A stretch of 6,256 bases of DNA from Coleofasciculus sp. S288 (GCA_020216575.1 JAIUYC010000258.1:1-6256); one strand, 5' to 3'. Positions 1 to 5,900 are shown, counted from the stretch's first letter. Notes: a model not told the origin generated them from the letters alone. A program made the numbers and translations.

Positions 1-818
1 CTCCTGAATTTGAGGTGTATGCACCCTGGCGTGACGAGGAATTTCTGGAGTGTTTCCCTGGTCGCAGTGAAATGATTGACTTTTGTCAAGATAAGGGACT
101 TGCTGTGGCAGCGACGAAAGATAAACCTTACTCCACCGATGCCAACCTACTAGGTCTGACCCACGAATCAGGACTCCTGGAAGCGCTGACTACGCCTGCC
201 CATTTTGTGAAGCCGATTATGGGTTGCTATCCTGCTGATGCTCCAGATCAAGCGGAAGAGTTTACCGCACATTTCGAGCAAGGCCGCCCAGTCTCAATCA
301 ATGGTAGTCCTGTAAACTTAGTTGAGGCATTCCTTCAGGCAAATGCGATCGGTGGGAAGCATGGTATTGGGATTGGTACTCATTTAGTAGAAAACCGTTT
401 TGTGGGGATTAAGTCACGGGGCGTTTATGAAAGCCCTGGTGTAGAATTGTTGGGAACCTGCTATGCATTTCTACTGCAACTAATTTTAGATCGCCGTGCG
501 CGTGAATTCTTTGACCAGCTATCTTTATTAATTGCCAAGCAGATTTATCAGGGTTATTGGTTTGACTTGGCTACTCAGATGGCACTCCAAGCCATTCACT
601 GCACAACAGAACTGGCGACAGGAACGATTACAGTCTCACTTTACAAAGGCAATATCTCGTTTGTCTCAGCAAGTAATACACCTCATTCCCTCTATTCAGA
701 AGAAAACGCTTCCATGGAGGGTGTCGGTAGCTATAATCATGCCGATTCGGAGGGATTGTTGCGTGTATTTGGTGTAAGTGCGCGTGTACTGGCTACAAGT
801 GGTCAAATTAAGGCTTAG
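1..818 (+). CDS. argG: Argininosuccinate synthase, C-terminal part (5' end outside window)
   Basis: This enzyme joins citrulline and aspartate with ATP to give argininosuccinate, the penultimate step of arginine synthesis in the cytoplasm. The reading frame is open from base 3 and ends at TAG 816-818, giving about 271 residues; the N-terminal ATP-binding half with its SGGxDTS loop lies to the left. The GTG at 15 is an internal Val codon, not a start. Family landmarks in order are APWRDEEF, KPYSTDANLLG, HFEQGRPVSING, GGKHGIG, HLVENRFVGIKSRGVYESPG and YQGYWFD. The first half, including the YSTDxNxLG and P-IMG blocks, follows the E. coli-type ArgG (447 aa). The tail (PHSLYSEENAS, then SEGLLRVFGV) is closer to the shorter form usual in cyanobacteria. 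From memory, the usual cyanobacterial enzyme has PYSIDxNL at the equivalent place, so this may be a second, divergent ArgG. The family call is firm; the subtype is inference. Confidence 0.95.
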   Translation, partial: PEFEVYAPWRDEEFLECFPGRSEMIDFCQDKGLAVAATKDKPYSTDANLLGLTHESGLLEALTTPAHFVKPIMGCYPADAPDQAEEFTAHFEQGRPVSINGSPVNLVEAFLQANAIGGKHGIGIGTHLVENRFVGIKSRGVYESPGVELLGTCYAFLLQLILDRRAREFFDQLSLLIAKQIYQGYWFDLATQMALQAIHCTTELATGTITVSLYKGNISFVSASNTPHSLYSEENASMEGVGSYNHADSEGLLRVFGVSARVLATSGQIKA

Positions 819-852
819 AGGAAAATCTTTTCTCTCAAGTACTGAGTTGAGT

Positions 853-881
853 GGGTGCGTTAGCCCCAGCGTAACGCACCC
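853..881. repeat. Perfect 10-bp inverted repeat downstream of argG (repeat element or terminator)
   Basis: The arms GGGTGCGTTA (853-862) and TAACGCACCC (872-881) are exactly complementary around a 9-base loop, 34 bases after the argG stop. Similar GTGCGTTA/TAACGCAC palindromes are, from general knowledge, scattered through many cyanobacterial genomes. The position fits an argG transcript end, but no T-run follows, so a dispersed repeat is as likely as a terminator. Confidence 0.7.
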
Positions 882-915
882 CCTAGATAAGAGGTGAGCG
901 TGCTGATCCCCTAGC

Positions 916-943
916 TTGCGATCGCTAGAATGTTACTGATAAT
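916..943 (+). promoter_or_regulatory. Candidate promoter for the DUF29 gene
   Basis: TTGCGA (916-921) and GATAAT (938-943) are separated by 16 bases. GATAAT matches the -10 consensus at five of six positions and TTGCGA matches the -35 at four. The site lies 53 bases before the DUF29 start, and its -35 overlaps a HIP1 octamer. Support is by pattern only. Confidence 0.35.
918..925. repeat. HIP1 octamer GCGATCGC
   Basis: HIP1 is the highly over-represented palindrome of many cyanobacterial genomes. Other exact copies here are at 2978-2985 (between the toxin and dedA-like genes), 4680-4687 and 5099-5106 (both inside the tRNA nucleotidyltransferase gene). Four copies in about 6 kb is far above chance and supports cyanobacterial origin. 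Confidence 0.85.
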
Positions 944-996
944 CCATTAGGAAAAATCTTCCGTTAGCCAGTTCAGGACGTTGAGAGGGAATCGTT

Positions 997-1452
997 ATGA
1001 CGACAGAACTAGACACTAATCGACAGAACCTCTACGAGACGGACTACCTGAAATGGATTGAAACTACAGTAGAGAAGTTGCGGGTTCAGGACTACTCAAA
1101 CATCGATTGGGAAAACCTTATTGAAGAATTCGAGGACATGGGGCGGAGCGAGCGCAGGAGTTTAGAGAGTAACCTGATCGTAGTTCTGACTCACTTGCTC
1201 AAGTGGCAATTTCAGCGGGAGTTTAGAAGTGGTAGCTGGAAAGGTAGCATCGCTGAGCATCGCAGACGCATTCGTAAAGCTCTAAAGGAATCTCCCAGCC
1301 TCAAGCCTTACCTTGAACAGGTGTTTGCTGAGTGCTATTTGGAAGCGGTTGAACAGGCGAGTGCTGAAACTGAACTGCCAGTGGAAACATTTCCGCAAGA
1401 ATGCCTCTATACATCCGTAGAAGTTTTAGACTCTAACTTTTTGCCGGAATGA
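997..1452 (+). CDS. DUF29 family protein
   Basis: This is a 151-residue soluble protein of the DUF29 family, which is abundant in cyanobacteria and has no established biochemical function. The recognisable features are an N-terminal YETDYLKW segment (13-20) and IDWENLIEEFEDMGRSERR (36-54) with the near-invariant Asp-Trp pair at 37-38. A helix carrying HLLKWQ (66-71) and SWKGSIAEHRRRI (80-92) follow, then the SPSLKPYL segment. The whole is predicted to be helical, highly charged and without a signal peptide. The length is normal for the family, so the gene looks intact. The ATG start is supported by GAGAGGGA at 983-990, six bases upstream. It stands alone: a hairpin separates it from argG, and more than 200 bases separate it from the next gene. 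The family assignment is confident; no function is proposed. Confidence 0.95.
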   Translation: MTTELDTNRQNLYETDYLKWIETTVEKLRVQDYSNIDWENLIEEFEDMGRSERRSLESNLIVVLTHLLKWQFQREFRSGSWKGSIAEHRRRIRKALKESPSLKPYLEQVFAECYLEAVEQASAETELPVETFPQECLYTSVEVLDSNFLPE

Positions 1453-1664
1453 CACGGTCTGAGGCTGTTCTAGTTGGCCTGAAGTGATTGGCACGGGATA
1501 GGACGGGTTAGACGAGCTGGATGCCTGGAAGCAGCTGTGAGTATGGGGATTAAAATAATATAAATGTACTTAATCCCTAAAAATTTAATTTTCAATTTTG
1601 GATGCGTTAGGGTAAAAGTATCGTTGGTTGAAAACATCATTCTATCTAAACGAGGCAGCTAGAG
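1453..1664. other. Intergenic stretch with an AT-rich core and no intact gene
   Basis: No intact ORF is visible. Near 1502-1540 the frame reads DGLDELDAWKQL and then stops, faintly like the acidic C-terminus of Rpn/DUF4351-type nuclease proteins, but a stop lies just upstream. An 8-bp inverted repeat follows at 1546-1577, then AT-rich sequence to 1600. I see no convincing RNA gene or promoter. Confidence 0.6.
1546..1577. repeat. 8-bp inverted repeat GGGATTAA / TTAATCCC
   Basis: GGGATTAA (1546-1553) and TTAATCCC (1570-1577) are perfect complements with a 16-base AT-rich loop. It lies about 95 bases after the DUF29 stop and could help end that transcript or be a decayed element end. There is no immediate T-run, so the role is open. 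Confidence 0.4.
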
Positions 1665-1973
1665 ATGCACAGAATTATCTCATCGCACTTAAAGACTTTC
1701 TCTAGCAGCGTTTATTCAGGCTTATGCAACGATTGGTTACGAACCTTGTGACAATGCTGAATTTGAGCCTGAATTTCAAAAACTAGCAATCTATGCCAGG
1801 GATGATTGTCAATTTGATGACGGACAGCCAACTCATGTAGCGAGGCAGTTATCGAATGACAGATGGACTAGCAAATTAGGTGAGTTGGAAGATATTGAAC
1901 ATGAACTTGATGGACTGACAGGCTTTATTATGGAAGGGTAGCAAAGATTTTAAAGCGCTCTGCCAGTTCATAG
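1665..1973 (+). pseudogene. Frameshifted short gene, DUF7689-like family (two compensating frameshifts)
   Basis: Three pieces in two frames together spell one conserved small protein. Piece 1 starts at ATG 1665 (MHRIISSHLKTFSS, frame of 1665), with GAGG at 1652-1655 as a ribosome site. An extra base near 1707 moves to the next frame, which reads AFIQAYATIGYEPCDNAEFE, then KLAIYA, PTHVARQLSNDRWTSKLG and EDIEHELDGLTG up to about 1923. The frame then returns to the first one: YYGRVAKILKRSASS, ending at TAG 1971-1973. The blocks GYEPCDNAEFEP, WTSKLG, EDIEHEL and YGxVAxILKR are, from memory, hallmarks of a cyanobacterial family of unknown function (I believe DUF7689). The frames continue across both breaks with little visible loss, and total length is 309 bases, a multiple of three. 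This suggests recent decay, or sequencing errors in an intact gene of about 102 residues. Function is unknown. Confidence 0.7.
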
Positions 1974-2005
1974 AGTGAAGTGCAACTCTACAGAACTTAC
2001 TAAAA

Positions 2006-2038
2006 TTGGTTTATAAGTGAAATAAATTCTCAAACCAA
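2006..2038. promoter_or_regulatory. Inverted repeat upstream of the toxin-antitoxin pair, candidate operator
   Basis: TTGGTTT (2006-2012) and AAACCAA (2032-2038) are perfect 7-bp complements with a 19-base spacer, ending six bases before the ATG at 2045. Type II toxin-antitoxin operons are usually autoregulated at palindromes in this position. A TAAAAT hexamer at 2001-2006 could be a -10 box, but I see no good -35. An operator role is inference. Confidence 0.3.
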
Positions 2039-2044
2039 GCCCCT

Positions 2045-2617
2045 ATGAATGAATTGGTGGCTAAGTCTCTTCTAGCCCTCTGGCTGGCTCAGCAGGATAC
2101 AGAAGTCCACCTGAGTCCCAATGAAGAATCTGCACTAGAAGACATAGAATATCGACTAGCACTGCGTCCTGATACCTGGGAGTCCATTGAAAAAGATTTG
2201 ATGGCACTCATCCAGGGAAATGCTAACTTAAATCAAGCGTTTCAAGAGGTCAGACCCAAACTGGATGAAATGGATAAGGAGGAACTTCTCGATTTACTAC
2301 CCAGCGAAACTGAACAAGAGGCAACACCGGATACTAGCGATGTTGTAACCTACGATTCTGTAGCATCAGCGAACAAATCAGCTAAAGGGTCAGGTGTACT
2401 TGAACAACTTCTTGTTCAACTCCGTCGTGAGATTAGTCTTCAGATAACAGATGCTCAGCTGGCAACTGTTGCATCTTCTCAGGAATCCAGTCTTCAACAA
2501 GCTGAGGATGATGATGCAGCGTTCGATCTGGCTTGTGCGTTGGTTGATGAACTTGAATTAGGTTGGGACAGTGAATGGCAGCAGGCAGCGATTACAGATT
2601 GGGAAGCGTCTGGTTAG
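2045..2617 (+). CDS. Acidic 190-aa protein upstream of MazF, putative antitoxin
   Basis: I do not recognise a named domain. The gene overlaps the MazF-family toxin gene by 43 bases, so the natural reading is the cognate antitoxin. By my count it has 41 Asp+Glu against 11 Lys+Arg, a net charge near -30. Residues 1-85 look like a compact helical domain (KSLLALWLAQQ, then a Trp-containing helix, then LDEMDKEELLDLLP). Residues 86-118 are Ser/Thr/Glu-rich and probably a linker. Residues 119-190 hold a helix (LEQLLVQLRREI) and an acidic tail with three Trp residues (174, 178, 186), which could wrap a basic toxin groove. Ordinary MazE antitoxins are about 80 residues with an N-terminal AbrB-type fold; neither property is evident here. 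The ATG is the only start after an in-frame TGA at 2018-2020, and no clear Shine-Dalgarno precedes it. Antitoxin status rests on context and composition. Confidence 0.65.
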   Translation: MNELVAKSLLALWLAQQDTEVHLSPNEESALEDIEYRLALRPDTWESIEKDLMALIQGNANLNQAFQEVRPKLDEMDKEELLDLLPSETEQEATPDTSDVVTYDSVASANKSAKGSGVLEQLLVQLRREISLQITDAQLATVASSQESSLQQAEDDDAAFDLACALVDELELGWDSEWQQAAITDWEASG

Positions 2618-2940
2618 TGAGCTTCGATCCTTCCGTCGGAACTGAAATTCAGAAAACCCGTCCAGGGCTGGTAGTTTCTCGCAGTTCAACTAACGCCAAG
2701 CGTAGCAAAGTCACTGTTTTGCCCTTCACCTCAAAACGACCAGATGACCCTCGGATTTCGCCAGCCGTGTTAGTAGTGCCTGCATCAGCCCAGAATGGAT
2801 TATCGGTGGATAGCCTGCTGGTGTGCATCGAACCCATGACTTTTGATAAAGTGCGCCTAGTTCGACATTTGGGTCAGCTAGAAGATGACCTATTAAAACA
2901 AGCACAGGGTATTCTTCGCCGATATCTCAGCTTAACGTGA
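2575..2940 (+). CDS. mazF: MazF/PemK-family endoribonuclease toxin
   Basis: MazF toxins are sequence-specific single-strand endoribonucleases that cleave mRNA and arrest growth until neutralised by an antitoxin. The 121-residue product has the family's typical length and blocks: RLGSVWLVSFDPSVGTE (8-24), KTRPGLVVS (27-35), VTVLPFTSK (46-54), GLSVDSLL (75-82) and FDKVRL (90-95). The residues known to matter for catalysis in characterised MazF proteins are present, namely Arg29 of KTRP and Thr52 of PFTS, so the enzyme is predicted active. The start is well fixed: the codon before ATG 2575 is an in-frame TGA, and the conserved core begins at residue 8. No good Shine-Dalgarno is seen. The start lies 43 bases inside the upstream acidic gene, which implies translational coupling and makes that gene the likely antitoxin. 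The target sequence cannot be read from the sequence. Confidence 0.95.
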   Translation: MAAGSDYRLGSVWLVSFDPSVGTEIQKTRPGLVVSRSSTNAKRSKVTVLPFTSKRPDDPRISPAVLVVPASAQNGLSVDSLLVCIEPMTFDKVRLVRHLGQLEDDLLKQAQGILRRYLSLT

Positions 2941-2966
2941 TAAGCCGTAATAATATTCAACTTGCC

Positions 2967-2989
2967 AGTAGCGAGGAGCGATCGCAACT
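2967..2989. terminator. Weak stem-loop between convergent mazF and dedA-like genes
   Basis: AGT-A-GCGA (2967-2974) can pair with TCGC-A-ACT (2982-2989) apart from one A-A mismatch, with a 7-base loop. The downstream arm includes part of the HIP1 site at 2978-2985. It sits between two converging genes, where a terminator is expected, but there is no T-run on either side. A weak call. Confidence 0.25.
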
Positions 2990-3010
2990 ACCCTTAAGCA
3001 AACCCTCTCC

Positions 3011-3658
3011 CTACTCTCCTGGTGTTGAAGGTTGATCTCCTGACTGCTTCAGCTTACGAGACTCCAACCACCCAGGAACAGTAAACCAAGCAACTACTAA
3101 TATGAGAGCAACGATCGCAAATTTAGCGACCCAAGAAATGAGTTGTTCCAGTGGCACAAGGCGTCCGAGAAAGAACGATAAAGTCACCATCACTGATGCC
3201 CAAACTGTACCACCTGCTATGTTAAATACCATAAATTGCGGAAAGGGCATTTCGACAATTCCCGCCATCGGGCTGGCTAAAATCCGCAGGAATGCCACAA
3301 ATCGCCCAAAAAATACAGCTCTGCCAGCATTTTCACTAAACTGCGTTTTTGCTTCCGTCAGTTGCTCCTCACTGACGCGAAACAAACGCCCTGCTCGTAC
3401 TAACAACGCCCAGCCGCCTAGCCTACCAATCCAGTAGCCAATACTGCTACCCACTACGGCACCACCGCCTGCCGTTCCCAGCACCAGCCAATAATCTAGT
3501 TCGCCACTGCCTGCCAGAAAACCGCCCACTAGGGTAATCGTTTCCCCCGGTATGGGAATCCCCAAGCTTTCCAGGGCAATTCCGAAAAAAACAGCCAAGT
3601 ATCCGTATTGCCTTGCAATGTCCTGGATTGTCTCCAGTGACAGAAACTCAAAAGACAT
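3011..3658 (-). CDS. DedA family membrane protein (SNARE-associated/VTT domain)
   Basis: This is an inner-membrane protein of the DedA superfamily, 215 residues, a usual length. Family members support membrane-potential and envelope homeostasis, and some recycle undecaprenyl phosphate or move lipids across the membrane. Visible motifs are ESLGIPIPGE (30-39), including the conserved Glu and PGE turn, GYWIGRLGG (74-82), and GRFVAFLR (118-125) with the two arginines (119, 125) that are essential in studied homologues. MAGIVEMPF (131-139), Asn146 and Trp153 follow in the amphipathic and membrane region, and the last membrane helix is at about 178-197. The C-terminus is short, polar and probably cytoplasmic. 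The start is supported by AAAGG (bases 3668-3672 on the complement), nine bases before ATG. It is transcribed alone, converging with mazF, with ycf34 upstream on the same strand 243 bases away. Subfamily and substrate are not determined. Confidence 0.95.
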   Translation of the reverse strand: MSFEFLSLETIQDIARQYGYLAVFFGIALESLGIPIPGETITLVGGFLAGSGELDYWLVLGTAGGGAVVGSSIGYWIGRLGGWALLVRAGRLFRVSEEQLTEAKTQFSENAGRAVFFGRFVAFLRILASPMAGIVEMPFPQFMVFNIAGGTVWASVMVTLSFFLGRLVPLEQLISWVAKFAIVALILVVAWFTVPGWLESRKLKQSGDQPSTPGE

Positions 3659-3694
3659 CCAGCACAGCCTTTACAAAAATTTATCAACGCTTTC

Positions 3695-3724
3695 ATCTTG
3701 CCGCGATCTAAGGAGTTGTGTCAA
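3695..3724 (-). promoter_or_regulatory. Candidate promoter of the DedA-family gene
   Basis: Read on the minus strand, a perfect TTGACA (3719-3724) is followed after 18 bases by CAAGAT (3695-3700), 36 bases before the start codon. The -35 is exact but the -10 is poor (three of six). A plausible sigma-70-type site, by pattern only. Confidence 0.35.
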
Positions 3725-3849
3725 CAAAATCCCCCTTAGCCGCTAGCTTGTCAGCTAACCCTTGAGTTGCCCTAGTTCAGAAACACTAAATGACAACTCC
3801 AGCTTAGCAGTTTAAAGACTGATCGCTGGTGTTCGATGTTCCTCGCTCA

Positions 3850-3897
3850 AATTTAGCGTGAGAAGCCGCACACCTTCCCTGAATTTAGCGACAGAAG
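3850..3897. repeat. Two near-identical 16-base direct repeats, 32 bases apart
   Basis: AATTTAGCGTGAGAAG (3850-3865) and AATTTAGCGACAGAAG (3882-3897) differ at two positions. They lie between the 3' end of ycf34 and the 5' end of the DedA-family gene. The core AATTTAGCGAC occurs again inside the DedA coding region near 3120-3130. The spacing of about three helical turns would suit paired protein binding, but chance is not excluded. Confidence 0.4.
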
Positions 3898-3901
3898 TAC
3901 G

Positions 3902-4150
3902 TTAGGTTGGTATCAGTTCGCCGGGGCGCAGCCTCGCCCACTTCCCAGTTTCTTGCTTAAAGCTCTGGCAACCCACAACATCCCATTCCATCTCCACATA
4001 CTCTTGACGAGAGCGGATATTGACATTGATGGTAGGTTCAACCGCCTCAAAATCCGGGGTTTCCGTAAGGTGAGGCACTTGATGCTGCGTTTCCACAGCA
4101 TTATATGTGGTGCAGCGGTCTACGTAGTGACAGTTAACGCAAATACACAT
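3902..4150 (-). CDS. ycf34: Ycf34 family iron-sulfur protein
   Basis: Ycf34 is a small protein conserved in cyanobacteria and some algal plastids. In Synechocystis it carries an Fe-S cluster, and its loss disturbs photosynthetic electron transport. This 82-residue copy has the signature N-terminus MCICVNCHYVDRC, with cysteines at 2, 4, 7 and 13. A fifth cysteine sits in DVVGCQSF (61), in a Trp-rich C-terminal half (EMEWDVVGC, then GKWARLRPGELIP). All expected ligand candidates are present, so it should be functional. The ATG at 4150 is fixed by the family N-terminus and by GGAG (4159-4162 on the complement), eight bases upstream. It is divergent from the tRNA nucleotidyltransferase gene and shares a spacer of about 190 bases with it. 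The call is strong on sequence; role detail comes from the family. Confidence 0.95.
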   Translation of the reverse strand: MCICVNCHYVDRCTTYNAVETQHQVPHLTETPDFEAVEPTINVNIRSRQEYVEMEWDVVGCQSFKQETGKWARLRPGELIPT

Positions 4151-4340
4151 TGCACAAACTCCAAGTCCTTTCTGTCACTTTAACTCAGACCAGACCTTTG
4201 TTGACCAGCATTTGGGTTGATTTTTGTGTACTTGGCAGAGTTTAAAATAGCATCGCTCTGGAAGAGGGGCATTGCCCCTATAGTAATGAGTGCGGCAAAG
4301 CTTCAACCCCTGAGACTAACTTAAGTGATTGACCCTTGAG
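4151..4340. promoter_or_regulatory. Divergent promoter region of ycf34 and the tRNA nucleotidyltransferase gene
   Basis: This spacer must drive both outward genes. On the plus strand, TAAAAT (4243-4248) is a good -10 candidate, with TTGATT (4217-4222) upstream at a long 20-base spacing. TTGACC at 4201-4206 has no matching -10. On the minus strand no clear hexamer pair stands out for ycf34. Individual boxes are uncertain; the region assignment follows from gene orientation. Confidence 0.55.
4265..4279. repeat. Short GC hairpin AGGGGC-ATT-GCCCCT
   Basis: Six perfect pairs close a three-base loop. It lies about 17 bases downstream of the candidate -10 box and 62 bases before the ATG of the tRNA nucleotidyltransferase gene, so it probably sits in that gene's 5' leader. 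No T-run follows. It could be an operator, a leader structure or a dispersed repeat. Confidence 0.5.
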
Positions 4341-5603
4341 ATGAACCGACAAAATGATGTCACTTCCTCTGCCCTTTCTCCCCAGAGTTGGCCGTTTAGC
4401 CTGGAATGGCTACCGCCCGAGGCTTGCATGGTGGGAGGTGCGGTGCGGGATGCTCTGTTGGGAAGGCGTGCGGAGTACCTGGACTTAGACTTCGTTTTAC
4501 CCGTTGATGCCGTCCAGACAGGTCGATCGCTTGCTCATCACTACAAGGCGGGGTTCGTGGTGCTGGATGCCGATCGCCAGATTGCCAGAGTTGTTTTCCA
4601 GAATGCCACAGTTGACTTGGCTCAGCAAGAGGGTGACAGCCTGGAGACTGACTTGCGGCGGCGGGATTTTACGATAAATGCGATCGCCTACAATCCTCAC
4701 ACGGGTGAATTTATCGACCCACTTCAAGGTATCTTAGACTGCCGTGTAGGAATCATCCGCATGGTGTCACAATCCAATCTGGAAGACGATCCCTTACGGT
4801 TGTTACGAGCTTATCGCCAAGCTGCTCAGTTGGGTTTTACGATTGAACCAGCCACCCAGTCAACCCTTCGCCAACTCGCACCTTTACTAAGGCAAGTGGC
4901 AGCAGAACGGGTGCAGGTGGAGTTGAACTATCTGCTCAAATCACCTCAAGGTTCGGTTTGGCTACAAGCGGCTTGGGCGGATAGTGTACTGCAAGCCTGG
5001 TTTCCCGATGCAACAGAGCGAAGCTTAGCGCAAGTGGCAGCGATTGACGACTCGACTAGGGTGCTTGAAGAAACGTGGCATCCACTTGGAGTGGAATTGC
5101 GATCGCCAATTAGTGGCAAGTCACTATCATTACTGAGTCTGGCAAAGCTGGCCTGTTTGCTGCCATCAGTACCAGAAGCGGCTGAGGAGCAGATGATGCG
5201 CCTAAAGTACTCTCGCGCTGAAATTCGGGCAATAGTTACGCTTATCGAACACTTGCCCCAATTGCTATCTCATACAACGTCTCCGATGCCGTTACGGGAG
5301 CAGTATTTTTTCTTTCTGGATGTCGGGAGTGTCTTTCCAGCTTTGGTGGTTCTCGCAGTGGCAGGGGGAATGGCTGTGGATGAAGTTGCCCCCCTACTCG
5401 AACGCTATCTCAATCCTAACGATCAGATTGCCCATCCCACACCGCTCGTGACTGGCAATGATTTGATGAAGGCACTCAATCTGCGAGCTAGTCCCCAAAT
5501 TGGAAGGCTGCTGACTGAGATTCAGATTGCAAGGATTGAAGGGAAAATTTCCAGTTGCGAAGATGCCTTAGAACTTGCATCGCAGCTCCTTAATTCTAAT
5601 TAA
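4341..5603 (+). CDS. cca: Class II tRNA nucleotidyltransferase (CCA- or CC-adding enzyme)
   Basis: This enzyme builds or repairs the 3' CCA end of tRNAs without a template, using CTP and ATP. From ATG 4341 it is 420 residues. The nucleotidyltransferase head shows VGGAVRDALLGR (31-42), the metal-binding pair Asp48/Asp50 in EYLDLDFVLP, and VDLAQ (91-95). Motif B is RRDFTINAIAYNP (107-119). EDDPLRLLRAYR (148-159) and AAERVQVE (187-194) with Glu189/Arg190 form the neck and base-recognition region. The rest is a helical body and tail. A TTG in frame at 4329 would add four residues. Neither start has a clear Shine-Dalgarno; I prefer ATG because the VGGAVRD block needs little leader. In Synechocystis and Deinococcus, CCA synthesis is split between CC-adding and A-adding enzymes, so this stand-alone protein may add only CC; that is inference. 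Confidence 0.93.
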   Translation: MNRQNDVTSSALSPQSWPFSLEWLPPEACMVGGAVRDALLGRRAEYLDLDFVLPVDAVQTGRSLAHHYKAGFVVLDADRQIARVVFQNATVDLAQQEGDSLETDLRRRDFTINAIAYNPHTGEFIDPLQGILDCRVGIIRMVSQSNLEDDPLRLLRAYRQAAQLGFTIEPATQSTLRQLAPLLRQVAAERVQVELNYLLKSPQGSVWLQAAWADSVLQAWFPDATERSLAQVAAIDDSTRVLEETWHPLGVELRSPISGKSLSLLSLAKLACLLPSVPEAAEEQMMRLKYSRAEIRAIVTLIEHLPQLLSHTTSPMPLREQYFFFLDVGSVFPALVVLAVAGGMAVDEVAPLLERYLNPNDQIAHPTPLVTGNDLMKALNLRASPQIGRLLTEIQIARIEGKISSCEDALELASQLLNSN

Positions 5604-5612
5604 GTTTCGATA

Positions 5613-5644
5613 GTTCCCCTCAATCTAAAGAGATTTACGGGAAC
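5613..5644 (+). terminator. Hairpin downstream of the tRNA nucleotidyltransferase gene, likely transcript end
   Basis: GTTCCC (5613-5618) pairs with GGGAAC (5639-5644), and within it AATCT (5622-5626) pairs with AGATT (5631-5635) around an AAAG loop, leaving a symmetric 3-by-3 internal loop. It begins nine bases after the stop codon. There is no strong T-run, so it is a terminator-like structure rather than a classic intrinsic terminator. Confidence 0.5.
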
Positions 5645-5825
5645 CTATTGCATACATTTACTTCAATTAGGTTAGAGTTCCTTGCTCAATTCTCATAAAA
5701 TTTTCATAAAGATTTTAACAGATATTCTCTCACTAGTATCACTTCACAACTTCTTCATACAGCTAATTTATCTAGGGAGCGATCAAAGTTTTAATGGATA
5801 AGTAATCTAGCTTATCACTTATCGC

Positions 5826-5900
5826 GCAACATCGCTTATTAATTCTAAATTTTCGGTAAAGATGATGCATATACCTGGACAACGATATGCAGTATGTTGC
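5826..5900. repeat. Nested inverted repeats, possible structured element
   Basis: An outer pair GCAACAT (5826-5832) / ATGTTGC (5894-5900) encloses an inner pair TGCATAT (5866-5872) / ATATGCA (5885-5891) with a 12-base loop. All arms are perfect. The nesting could give one cruciform or a folded RNA in otherwise empty DNA. The arms are short and AT-rich, so support is moderate at best. Confidence 0.35.

Noticed and set aside
532..777. 81-aa ORF in another frame within argG
   Set aside because: An out-of-frame shadow of the conserved ArgG C-terminus.
1601..1611. GATGCGTTAGG, resembling one arm of the 853-881 palindrome
   Set aside because: The complementary arm is missing, so it is not a second copy of the element.
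2649..2837. 62-aa minus-strand ORF inside mazF
   Set aside because: Antisense to conserved MazF motifs, with no recognisable domain.
3102..3437. 111-aa plus-strand ORF opposite the DedA-family gene
   Set aside because: It is the antisense shadow of a well-supported membrane-protein gene and shows no family features.
3953..4183. 76-aa plus-strand ORF opposite ycf34
   Set aside because: It lies over ycf34, whose cysteine signature and ribosome site fix the real strand.
4497..4727. 76-aa minus-strand ORF inside the tRNA nucleotidyltransferase gene
   Set aside because: It opposes the catalytic motifs of the real gene.
5797..5816. GATAAG/CTTATC inverted repeat
   Set aside because: Six AT-rich pairs with an eight-base loop are expected by chance in such AT-rich DNA.
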